Of a stretch of DNA of 64,000 nucleotides, positions 35,501 to 41,367 are shown piece after piece. Numbering within the stretch: the first letter of the stretch is position 1; each line of letters starts with the position of its first letter. A model generated the notes under the pieces. That model ran no database searches. It was not told where the DNA came from and saw only the letters and a list, made by a program, of their open reading frames with translations. This DNA comes from QHVT01 sp036389275 (GTDB taxonomy: Bacteria > Acidobacteriota > Thermoanaerobaculia > Gp7-AA8), in contig DASVQE010000080.1 of NCBI GenBank assembly GCA_036389275.1, positions 1 to 64,000 of the forward strand. The letters are read 5' to 3'. The translations under genes were made by a program, and so were the position numbers.

Positions 35501-36995
35501 CGCCGCGTTCCCGGCCGCGAGCGGATCCGACGTCGCGACGGCGCTCGTCGCGCAGAACCCCACGCTCGCCGCCGGCGATTGTGTTGGCGCGCTCGTCACG
35601 GCGTTCGGCGTGACATTCCAGGCTTCGGAAGCGGCGGTGGCGATCGCCGCCGCATACACAGGCATCGGCGCGCAGCAGGTTCTCGAGGCGCTGCGCGACG
35701 GCTATCCCGGCATCGGCGCCGGCACGGCCGCCGCCGCTCTCCTCGCACCGTTCGGCACGCTCGACGAGACCGCTGTCGCCACCGCGCTCGCGGCGGTGTT
35801 CAGCGGCATCGACGCCACGACCGTCGCCGCGGCCCTGGTCGTCGCCTTCAGGACGCCGGCAGTCAATGCGGTGTCGACCGCTCTTCAAGCGGCCTTCCCG
35901 TCGCTGCAGATGGCGGACGCCGTCACGGCGCTGGTGGCGGCGTTCACGTTGACGCCGGCTGCCGCGGCGACGGCGCTCGTGCAGACGTTCCCCGCGACGA
36001 CCGCCACGATGGCGAATGTGGCCGCCGCGCTGCTCGCCGCGATTCCGGCGCTCGTCTACTCCGACATCGTCACGGCGCTGCTGGTGGCGTTCAGCGGCGC
36101 GACGGGCGCGACGATCGCGGCGGCGCTCGTCGCCGCGTTCAACGCCAGTGTGGCCGCGATCGCGGCGGCGCTGGCCGACGCGACGCCGCCGTTCGGCGCC
36201 GGCGCTGTGCTCGCAGCGGTGATGCCGTCCGTTACGTCCGATCTGAACATCGCCGCTGCGGCGGTGGCCGCCGCGTTTCCGGCGTACACGATCGGCACTC
36301 TCGCGTCGGTATTGATCGCCGGCGTACCGGCGGCCACTCCGAACGAGATCGCATCAGCGCTCGTGGCGGCGTACCCTTCCACCACCATCGCCACGCTCGT
36401 GCCGGCGCTCGTGAGCGGCTACGCAGCCGCGCAAGGCGTCCTGTTCAACGCCACTGTCGCCGCACTCGCCGTAAAGGATGCTCTCGGCACGCCCGACGAG
36501 AGCGCCACGTCGCTCGCCACCGCCCTCGGCAATGCCTACCAGCTTACGCGCGTGCCGAACGACGTCGGCGCGCTGTCTGTGCCGCTGTACATGGCCGGCA
36601 TTGGGATCGTCCATGCAGCGTCGGCGCTCTCGTCGTTCTACGGCAGCGCGTGGAACGGCGCCGCCTACGCCACCCTCCTCTCGATCTATGACTCGCCGGA
36701 GTGGCCGCTGGCCATCGAAGCGAACCTCACCGGCGTCAGCACCGCCGAGGTCGCGGCGCAGATCATCCAGCAGTTGCCGGGCCTCTCCGCGCCGCGCATG
36801 GTGCTCGCCATTGCGTCGAGCTACTACCTCACGTACGTGACGACCGCGGGCGCGGTGCAGCAGGTGGCGCAGGCGATGCTCGCGGCAACGTATACCCTCA
36901 CCAACGCGTCGTCGGCCATGTCGCTGTTTTACGCGCCGAATTGGGGGGCTGCGGAATATACGATTCTGCTGCAGGTCTACGACGGCGGACAGTAG
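26589..36995 (+). CDS. Giant FN3 / beta-module / Ala-rich helical-repeat protein (3,468 aa)
   Basis: Start GTG 26589, preceded by AGGTGAT; GTG 26583 is an alternative. No signal peptide is visible. Architecture: about four FN3-like domains (about 10-390; for example SGATSYTGQILSGSTIV ... GTTYTVRVAA), a long beta-rich region (about 395-1750) of repeated modules with LPSLSDLANFVGG and FVVPSSVGLPALQLTGG-like phrases, a Gly/Pro linker, another FN3-like domain (about 1870-1955), then about 1,330 residues of Ala-rich helical repeats and two related terminal modules (SALSSFYGSAWNGAAYATLL / SAMSLFYAPNWGAAEYTILL). No enzyme motif recognised. It is co-transcribed with the HNH pair; its stop overlaps the convergent phosphoesterase gene by 19 bases. 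Export route unknown. A scaffold or surface role is inference. Confidence 0.75.
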   Translation: MSDTRVDGSAPSAPLVSIDSSTDVVRIVWAGRADAGGYEVELHSPRGVHASWRAGAQERELSLPAMLLPPRSAAYAVRVRAVGKGAPGTWSAPQQVVAAEQTKPDGGTPDDARGANTLLPAPLLQVTYQAGAVVLDYTPVSGATSYTGQILSGSTIVATQSSAAQSMSFSASQYGLAAGTTYTVRVAATAGGANGSWSFAQSVTIVNLDAPAPVTTFAGGTLYGNVQSAVANAQFYAFQAWSDAGGTNELLAEAFAAPDALPAAFEGSFTDGQTYTVRAQAVEGNALSAWSAFTPITVQVLTPPLLTLTYTAPNLNASWPQVAALTQYQFQLWTAGASPQLVDDQTLTAAPYSVQIGSGLVEDQIYQGQVRSQSGLNSSVWSTAQVQASVLDLRLQALYDSLNANWGGGATLTLDAATLTTPGAAIATLIQNNLGPGPLVLGGTIALTSDPVADTVTASGSANGPLLGVGQPTVTAVFSVSGTAIVANITVAVGPGYSLAATFPALQQTQAADLTWNDDTAASPAFVLSSLGAPATAPYGPLVAGLNFYGSLNLSGSAAALLALIPGVTNPLPLTGAIVGGAASDTFSFQLSTTVPPVSFSNLPNLSTLSFASPQFIVYGAGTRESAAHALWIGADVIAGGVTLPLVVQLPMGGASGWVILLRPGSAIPLPSLTSFFGFVTGTTIGSALPAAVTSQTGLQIVTFRLALLPTFDAFSSFSMTISSGTNASANPLWSPLPGVLDLTSLRLFIAVVPSGDSVSVSGSIGGTVLLGGTLQLGANLLLPIGTGNWTFTASSSTSLASLDAFNSTVGGSSFAALLPASLGALPQFTLGSLTLIVNPTGPTLVSTAIVFYSNSPWHIVGDQLVLDQLSIDLTIASPASSPLVTGTIQAQLVLGSVRISAIVANPTGSGWTLVVGSDAVPLPSLSDLANFVGGSGAAALLPSSLASASFTLTDVSVAADLSNSTLQSIGFTLGTSDTWVILGPDLLEAGEASVTLALDWTSGALITTGNIAGTVLVAGASFLLDATYAGAAWTISATMAPPSGTTGVLDFSSALTQLDLGSTFVVPSSVGLPALQLTGGSFVYVPSTGALSIAATSSLNWPIAFGSGTNPMQIASLGASVNRLANGAGWNASIDGALTYSGLSATASLVLGSAGTDTIITASVGNLSAANVPVLADNLAQDSSGTNSWSTIAFPSDFPSIGLAQAQLYLNLTNSTFVLTGSSSVFGTAAFVVQQQSNVWGAALGVNLSSDGQPWTFSQISAGLAAAGSFFNIDQASAAIAISNIDGQSLAPIARQVPELANALPATVRRGANFYGVLHFSSAVVANVPRILGTDAGTTVTLYALIAQSSADSYFEVDLDQYTLAGVVTFSGVVLKYQPATSPSLSLAGTVSIPIGASTLVFNGSMQVGATSARFAVQQTAQNIFQPFGMHGITISDVGATIDYTFPDAATSTLVVQVSGTTQIGSVANLTGVIYVVDGTPTIAAISVTDFNITNLFSQNIGVSWPAALVPVVFTSGAVYYSNAQGALTLGGVVYQPGFNVNAQLLLFGVPATLTFSVVPNQGVTATGLLNNPIDWGFIVIRGTTAQVGPSASLATYPTTTFTLVAGFAILGTDVGTVTFAIAKSTTADENVATMTFSKDVGAPFGTITLTISWSESQGLRFENFPLDFPANFEIPDINFPSGACVGKQILQSLPIDTTYNLDSSFSFTSGALVITFQGSFALTAMNQQVLTIQLQTLTATIPPPTGGSGALQWSDIPGWIATTIIDNAGAMLQQVLNDPASMAKLLAIEGVKYAASALVDALVCENAELWGASVAESFVAAAGSPFVSDMVIGGISVAVGGVGVATGAGGSTTVGGGGGGGSDPPPPPGTPGNLTLNYTGDVLYLGWSSASNAQTYAWLVQSGSATLATQPSTTATSATVQGSSSMWGGSYTLTVVANNQGVLGSRASASYQVPTPQSVASAQQSGGTAIAQAATVIRTIFPSVGVTAMGNALIAAYSAQDPSTNATAVATALRNGGFSQNESDAALPELSWSPAITSQQVASAIQVAYALDQNAFAQYLAQHGVGAVDAAQMLAGTFTLTAGQVISLLQANYSGLGAQTLVAALAASGYPMADTAAAVQAAVATPIAEMAAYLVASFAAQNPTPSAVALVLIGLSSGLTPLQLVQALLSGFSALTPVQAAQALVSAFTTPQPIDATTVAATLAAAFTALAPSDLAIALVAAFVSPAITPNDVAAALAALSPQPALDDVAIALVAAFTTPQPIAPAAAAAALVAAYTSAKTVALGGALVAAFTTPAPIDASAVAAALAAAQPTLTANELATALSQIFAGISQNDVAVALVAAVAGASLQQIGSALVAAFGTAATVSTIAVALTTAVPAATPGEVAQTLAGLFPTLTAADLAVTLVGAFAQPSPLAPSAVMTALLTAIPTLTATAAAQALVAAFVTPAAITPVEVVQQLVAVTFAPPLAPSDVAVALAAAWSGEGALDAAQVLAAMIAGYATAVPSPSLLGAAIVAAFSTTTASQLAQTLQSAPFDPLLAIGETAVAVAAAMPAVTAPELGAALLTAYAASSPTAAALAGAIVAALPSTTATTLAQLLVASFSTPTPITPAATAAAIVAAMTNAPVALDALVTALQTAFTSTPLTLAAAAAAIEQAYAGTNPVAAGAVAAALVTGWTPAPALNDVAVAIAAAFTLTPTELAAALLVAAPSATLAQLAAAVVAAVAAITASDLAAALVGAVPASTQNGVAQALVSAIGSIAATATGQALVQAFGDAATIATVAAALAAAAFDLAQTTGALNTIFTPQPGALAAVLTAAFATATATDVLQALLTVYTASVVTPPVGAAALVSAFTARAPLTASAIAIALVAVYTTPVAITAAEVAQALVAALPGAAQRDVAIALVAAFTQPAAIAAGEVAQALVAAFAADATAPSVALALVAAFPALTPPETIAALQTAFTLTVPQQAVSLVAAFPAASGSDVATALVAQNPTLAAGDCVGALVTAFGVTFQASEAAVAIAAAYTGIGAQQVLEALRDGYPGIGAGTAAAALLAPFGTLDETAVATALAAVFSGIDATTVAAALVVAFRTPAVNAVSTALQAAFPSLQMADAVTALVAAFTLTPAAAATALVQTFPATTATMANVAAALLAAIPALVYSDIVTALLVAFSGATGATIAAALVAAFNASVAAIAAALADATPPFGAGAVLAAVMPSVTSDLNIAAAAVAAAFPAYTIGTLASVLIAGVPAATPNEIASALVAAYPSTTIATLVPALVSGYAAAQGVLFNATVAALAVKDALGTPDESATSLATALGNAYQLTRVPNDVGALSVPLYMAGIGIVHAASALSSFYGSAWNGAAYATLLSIYDSPEWPLAIEANLTGVSTAEVAAQIIQQLPGLSAPRMVLAIASSYYLTYVTTAGAVQQVAQAMLAATYTLTNASSAMSLFYAPNWGAAEYTILLQVYDGGQ
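32460..36460 (+). repeat. Coding repeat tract: about 70-80 Ala-rich helical units of 16-19 residues
   Basis: Within the giant protein. Units follow the pattern A-L-V-A-A-F, then 2-5 residues often with P or TTPQP, then T-x2-D-V-A, for example ALVAAFTTPQPIDATTVAA (19) alternating with TLAAAFTALAPSDLAI (16). The DNA is diverged between units, so this is an old protein-level amplification rather than a recent satellite. It predicts a long alpha-solenoid. Confidence 0.75.
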
Positions 36996-38323
36996 CAGCT
37001 CTGAAACGCGGCGCCGGTCTGCGCGCCTGTCGCGCACCAATACGCCTTCCACGTCGACGCGGTCACGCCGCCGTGCGGCGAGGAGACCGCGTAATAGAGC
37101 ATGTACAGCGACCGCGTCGACGCGCTCGACTGAATGGCGGTCCGTACCGCCGCGAGCGTGGCGGCGTTGTACGCCTTCTGGCCGTAAGCCTTGCCGAATG
37201 CGTACTCCCGCGACCATTGCGGTGTCTTCGACGTCAACGGAAGACTGTAAACCGCGTAATCGAGCACTGCAGCGGACCGCCGTGAATAATCGACGATCGC
37301 ATACGCGGGATTGTTCTCGAACATCGGGCTGACCGACGGCGCGATGCGCACCGCATTGGACGGCGCCGCCGAGGCGTCGTACAGGACGCGGAAATCATCC
37401 ATGTGCGTATGCCCGGCGATGGAGACGGCGATCGTCGACGCGTATTGCTGCAGCAGCGCGTCGAAAGTCGCCGTGTAGCCGCTCTCCCAGAACAATGCCG
37501 GTGTGACCGGGCAGCTTCCTCCGCCGCTGATCGTTTTGTACGCGTCGATCCCCGGCGGAATGTGGTAGAGCAGCCAGACGTGTTTTCCGCGCCGCTTCGC
37601 CGCCGCCAGCTCCGCCGCCAGCCATTTCAACTGCCGCGCGCCGTAGTCGTTGCCGGAGGTGGTGCCGCAGGGGTTCGTGAACTTCGGAGAGAAGAAAATC
37701 GAGTTGATCCCGATGACGACCATGTCTGCAGCGCGGTCGATACGGTAATAGCCGCCCGAGGCGACCTGCGCGTCGAAGGAGCGCGAATGGCTGCTCGGCG
37801 CGAAGGCCGCGGCGAACGCCGCCAGGAACCAACCGTCGGGCGTGACATTGTAATCGCCGCAATCGGAGTCGTTGTTCCCGATCACCGGATAGATCGCCGC
37901 GCCCGGAAACGTCTGCTGCAACTGCAGCGCGAGGAATTGAATGGTCTTCGTGGTGAAGGACTGAAAGGCGGCCGGCGACTTGTCGGGTGCGTACGCCCGG
38001 AAGTTCTGCTCGAAATCGTGCGAGAGGAAGTCGCCCGTCACTACGACGAAGCGAGCCTGCGCCGCTCGATGCCCGGCGTCGCCGAGCATCGAGCGCAGCA
38101 GCGGATAATTCGTATCGGACCCGTATGCGCTCGGACTGGTGATCTGTGAGCCGGCGAAAATCGCCGCCCATCCCGAGGCATCGGCGGCGACGAGCTGATT
38201 CATCAGCGTCGGATCGTAATAGGGATCGAAATGGATATCGGAGAGCGACAGAAACGCCGGCTGCGCCGCGGCCGCAAGCGGCGCCAGAAGCAGGGCGCAC
38301 AGCAGAGCGGGCGCGGCCGTCAT
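36977..38323 (-). CDS. Secreted metallophosphoesterase, acid-sphingomyelinase-like
   Basis: 448 residues with signal peptide (ALLCALLLAPLAAAAQ). Calcineurin-like fold motifs are all present: SDIHFDPYY (D29, H31), VVTGDF (D98), GNNDSDCGDY (N150/N151), LLYHIPPG and the metal-binding GHTHMDDF. The GNND variant and Cys-rich tail (QSCYCPPS) resemble the acid-sphingomyelinase/ectophosphodiesterase branch, which cleaves phosphodiester bonds of lipids or nucleotides outside the cell. It is the last gene of the minus-strand island operon and overlaps the upstream gene by four bases (ATGA). Its 3' end overlaps the giant gene by 19 bases. Substrate unknown. Confidence 0.85.
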   Translation of the reverse strand: MTAAPALLCALLLAPLAAAAQPAFLSLSDIHFDPYYDPTLMNQLVAADASGWAAIFAGSQITSPSAYGSDTNYPLLRSMLGDAGHRAAQARFVVVTGDFLSHDFEQNFRAYAPDKSPAAFQSFTTKTIQFLALQLQQTFPGAAIYPVIGNNDSDCGDYNVTPDGWFLAAFAAAFAPSSHSRSFDAQVASGGYYRIDRAADMVVIGINSIFFSPKFTNPCGTTSGNDYGARQLKWLAAELAAAKRRGKHVWLLYHIPPGIDAYKTISGGGSCPVTPALFWESGYTATFDALLQQYASTIAVSIAGHTHMDDFRVLYDASAAPSNAVRIAPSVSPMFENNPAYAIVDYSRRSAAVLDYAVYSLPLTSKTPQWSREYAFGKAYGQKAYNAATLAAVRTAIQSSASTRSLYMLYYAVSSPHGGVTASTWKAYWCATGAQTGAAFQSCYCPPS

Positions 38324-38700
38324 GCCAACGGCTCCGCGGTGCCTTCCCGCGCCGCGAGCAACTGCCGCGCACGCTCGATGGCGCGGTCCATGTACCCGCT
38401 GGCCAGCACCTCGTCCAGATGGCCGTCGGCGAAACGATCCATCCGGATGTGGGCGGTCACCAGGCGGCGCAGGGTGTCGAGATCCGCTGCGTCCAATGCG
38501 GCCGGATCGTCGAGCAGCCCGGCCGCCTGTTCCTGCACCCAGCTGCCCCAGTCGAACGGTTCGACAAAGCCGGTCTCGTGCAGCACTTGCAATAGCTCGT
38601 GTTTATCGGTGTGGTAGCCCGTGGCCTGAGTGAGGTCGCGCGCCGCCCCGATGTTCACCACGCGGCGGAGGTCGTCGGTCGAGATCGGTGTCAGTGCCAT
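38320..38700 (-). CDS. Small soluble protein, DUF6508-like
   Basis: 126 residues, no signal or membrane segment. The pattern FVEPFDWGSWVQE, then DLDTLRRLVTAHIRMDRFADGHLDEVLASGYM matches my memory of the DUF6508 family (LLT-HVR-RF-EGH), which has no known function; a profile search should confirm. It lies 10 bases after the ADP-ribosyltransferase gene and is coupled by ATGA to the phosphoesterase. Its size and its place next to a toxin-like enzyme would suit an immunity or chaperone-like role, but this is only inference from position. Confidence 0.55.
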   Translation of the reverse strand: MALTPISTDDLRRVVNIGAARDLTQATGYHTDKHELLQVLHETGFVEPFDWGSWVQEQAAGLLDDPAALDAADLDTLRRLVTAHIRMDRFADGHLDEVLASGYMDRAIERARQLLAAREGTAEPLA

Positions 38701-38710
38701 CGTCCTCTCC

Positions 38711-39919
38711 TCACATGATCTTCGCTGCGACGGTCGTCAGCGCGACAACGGTGCTCGAACAGGGATCCGTATTCACCTGCGTCGTGGAGAACGTGCATTG
38801 TGTCTGACCGGTGTTACAGCTTGCTGCGGTGCACTGGTCCGTCATGTTACGCGCGTAGAGCACTTCATTTTCAGAGGGGATCTGTGAATACGGCGCAATC
38901 AGGCGTCCGGTCTGGCCGTTGATGTTGAATTGGTACAGCGAGCCCTGGTACCAGGCCCCTTGTGTGTCGGCGGTACTAGTGTAGGCCAGGTGCAGGATCA
39001 CGTTTCCCACCGTGTATTGCGCGATCCGCTGCGGCGACATCCCCGACTCGCCACGATAGGTCATCGCGCTGTAGCCGGGCAGCACCGCCAGTCCCGCGTC
39101 GATGCATTGATACACCGGCATCAGCGCGATATACGTCGGATCGTTGATGTTCCCGTGGTACAGCGGCGGGTTGATCGTCTGGTAATAGTTCGACGTATAC
39201 AGATTGATCCCGAACGCTTGCCGGACGGTCATTCCTGTCGGACGGCTCATACTGGACGCGTTCGCCCAGGCCGTCGAGGCAAAGCTCGCGTAGCCGCCCG
39301 GCAGGGTGAGGTTCTGAATGTTCGTGTAGTTCGAAGCCAACTGCGCGAACAACGTCGTCATCGGGCCGATCAGGCTATCCGAGTACACCACGATATTGAT
39401 CGTGTTGAACGGAAAAGCCGTGGCCGCCGCGGTGGCCGCGCTGTAGAACGTCCACATCATGATCTGCGTCGGAGCGGCACCGCCGGAGCCGGTCGAGACC
39501 AGCGGCAGAGCGGCCGTCGTGTTTCCGCTGCCGCCCTGAAAACAGTTGATGGACTGAAAGATCGCCGGGATGGCCTGCGCGGCGTTCGTGACCGGATTCG
39601 GAGGCTCGAAGACGACGACGCGCCCGAACTGAATGTTCGGATTCGAAGACTGGACCGGCTGCGAGATCCAGCACGGCATGGCCGGCTCGTACGAGGCCGC
39701 CTTGTTCTGCGACAGCGTTTGCACCGACACGCCTTGCGCCGCCAATGCGCCGATCAGCGAGGACGGCGTCGGAGTGTAGTCGCCGGGTAGCGCGGAAACC
39801 ACTAAATAGTCGACGTAATTCGAAGGGCTCATCTGCGACAGATCGCCCGAGTAGAGGTTGATCGTTCGCGTGCCCCAGGCGTTGTCAACGTTCACGCTGT
39901 TGAGAAAGGTGATGGTCAT
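38711..39919 (-). CDS. Macro-like domain fused to ADP-ribosyltransferase (R-S-E class)
   Basis: 402 residues, no signal peptide. N-terminal domain (about 18-195) follows a macro-domain pattern: TINLYSGDLSQM, VDYLVVSALPGDYTPT, ALPLVSTGSGGAAPT and INIVVYSD. C-terminal domain (about 255-360) has the R-S-E signature of mono-ADP-ribosyltransferases: TYRG (R289), AYTSTA (S315), and GRLIAPYSQIPSENEVLYA with an E-x-E at 350-352, as in arginine-specific toxins. The family moves ADP-ribose from NAD+ to proteins. The tail is Cys/Thr-rich (CTAASCNTGQTQC). An AGGAGA site precedes ATG 39919; the start overlaps the upstream gene by 35 bases. Catalytic activity is predicted, not shown. Confidence 0.75.
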   Translation of the reverse strand: MTITFLNSVNVDNAWGTRTINLYSGDLSQMSPSNYVDYLVVSALPGDYTPTPSSLIGALAAQGVSVQTLSQNKAASYEPAMPCWISQPVQSSNPNIQFGRVVVFEPPNPVTNAAQAIPAIFQSINCFQGGSGNTTAALPLVSTGSGGAAPTQIMMWTFYSAATAAATAFPFNTINIVVYSDSLIGPMTTLFAQLASNYTNIQNLTLPGGYASFASTAWANASSMSRPTGMTVRQAFGINLYTSNYYQTINPPLYHGNINDPTYIALMPVYQCIDAGLAVLPGYSAMTYRGESGMSPQRIAQYTVGNVILHLAYTSTADTQGAWYQGSLYQFNINGQTGRLIAPYSQIPSENEVLYARNMTDQCTAASCNTGQTQCTFSTTQVNTDPCSSTVVALTTVAAKIM

Positions 39920-40796
39920 GCGTGCTGTCTCCTGATCCGACCAGTTGTTGGAAAACCGTCAGCATCTGCTGCGCGAGCGTGCTCGAGTAGACGACCGTGC
40001 GAAGGCAGCCGAGCGGATAGCTGCCGCTCAGCGTCGACTTCGCCGAGTTGAAGATGGCCGTGAGCACGGCCGTCGGGTCGGCGCCCGCGCTCCCGGTGGA
40101 AACCAGCGGCATGGCCACGTTTGCATACGGATAGTTGGTGCCGGGATGCGGCGTCGGAAAATAGGCCTCAACTGTCGAGAAAATCCCCGGCAGATTGGCC
40201 GCGGCATCCTGCCCGGTCGACTGGAAAACGATGAGCTGCGAGAAGCTCTGTCCCGAGACGGGCTGCGACACCCAGCAGTTGTATTGCGCGTACGTCGCGG
40301 CCGGGTTCTGCGAGAGCTGCTGCACCGACACGCCGATGTTGTTCAGCGCGCCGATCAGCGTGGCGGGCGTCGGCGTGTAGTCGCCGGGGAGGCACGACAC
40401 CACCAGAAAGTCGACGGTCTCGCCCAACGAGAGTCGCGTCAGATCACCCTGATACAACGCATGAACCTTCGGCATGTTCGGCAGATCGGGATTCGCGTAG
40501 GTCGCATTGTCGAGCCAGAGCAGGTGCAGCGCGGCCGCGACCGCCGCGGCCACGTCCGTCGCGGAGTAGCCGGCCGCCGTCAGCGCCGCCGTCATGACGC
40601 TGTTGTTGATGATGCCGGCCCAGGCCAGGCTGAAGGCCACCGCCATGTCGGTCGCGCTCGTGCCTGGAAACTGCGCCAGAAGAATCGGCGCGCACGTGAC
40701 CGGATTGAGATTGCCGGCGCGGCAGCCGTACGCCGCATCGAGGAGCGTGATGGCATCGGCCGCAATCTGCCGGGCCGCGGCGAGTTCACTGATCAT
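39885..40796 (-). CDS. Macro-like protein with N-terminal Ala-rich helical repeats
   Basis: 303 residues. Residues 37-92 hold about three units of the same helical repeat found in the giant protein (LLAQFPGTSATDMAV / AFSLAWAGIINNSVMT / AALTAAGYSATDVAA). Residues about 110-290 are a macro-like domain clearly paralogous to that of the next gene (LYQGDLTRL, VDFLVVSCLPGDYTPTPATLIGAL, MPLVSTGSAGADPT, TVVYSSTLAQQM). No ADP-ribosyltransferase half. ATG 40796 follows a perfect AGGAGGTGA ribosome site. It is the first gene of the four-gene minus-strand operon. ADP-ribose binding is inferred from the fold only. Confidence 0.7.
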   Translation of the reverse strand: MISELAAARQIAADAITLLDAAYGCRAGNLNPVTCAPILLAQFPGTSATDMAVAFSLAWAGIINNSVMTAALTAAGYSATDVAAAVAAALHLLWLDNATYANPDLPNMPKVHALYQGDLTRLSLGETVDFLVVSCLPGDYTPTPATLIGALNNIGVSVQQLSQNPAATYAQYNCWVSQPVSGQSFSQLIVFQSTGQDAAANLPGIFSTVEAYFPTPHPGTNYPYANVAMPLVSTGSAGADPTAVLTAIFNSAKSTLSGSYPLGCLRTVVYSSTLAQQMLTVFQQLVGSGDSTHDHHLSQQRER

Positions 40797-41367
40797 CGAC
40801 TGCTCACCTCCTGAAAGAAGGAGAGACGGAAGGACTGCAAATCCCTACCCTGTGACGGGCCGAGCCATGAAGATGCGCGCCAGCGCCTTTGCGCGTTCGC
40901 GCACCACGCCATGGCGGACCGCGTTCTCGACGAGGGTCAGCAGAGAGCGCAGCAGGCGCTCCTTCCAGCACGAAGCTGCCGGTGATCACGACCCAGCCCG
41001 CCGACCAGTCCATCGCGCAGAAGGGGACGGTCACGCTGACGCTGGCCGCGAGCGGCGGCACGAGCATCGCCTGGTATCGCGCCACACCGCCGGACAAACC
41101 GGCGCGGTGGGAACACGATCCTCACCGTCCCGTCCAAACGCCGCTCCGTGCGGCACTGACCGCGCCGCAAACCCGGACTTCGGGAACACCGGCATGGCCA
41201 CGGTGCTCTGCGTGCTCACGCGCCGCAGCGGCCCCTGTAACAGGAAGTTGACAGCTTTAGGGTCCGGCACACCTCGTTCGAGGGGGTCCGCCTGCTTCGG
41301 GAAAGCGCATCAATGGGTGGCGTCGGATGAGGGCGGCTGCCGCGCTCCGGCGGGACGAGGAGAAGAC
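40797..41367. other. Divergent intergenic region between island operon and RHS gene
   Basis: 571 bases without an intact gene. It contains the ribosome site of the macro-like gene at its left edge, the Ig-like relic at about 40973-41140 on the plus strand, and GAGGAGAAGAC before the RHS start at its right edge. Promoters for both directions should be here, but none is obvious by eye. Confidence 0.5.
40973..41140 (+). pseudogene. Fragment of a bacterial Ig-like domain protein
   Basis: The plus-strand frame reads LPVITTQPADQSIAQKG then TVTLTLAASGGTSIAWYRATP, the N-terminal half of an Ig-like module common in large surface proteins. It has no start, signal or stop of its own, and a plausible continuation (GNTILTVPSK) is in another frame after about 41110. 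It looks like the worn remainder of a deleted adhesin gene. Confidence 0.45.

Noticed and set aside
39885..39919. Frameshift that would fuse the macro-like and macro-ART genes
   Set aside because: Each protein has its own complete macro-like domain and the second has its own AGGAGA site and ATG, so two genes with a 35-base overlap is simpler.
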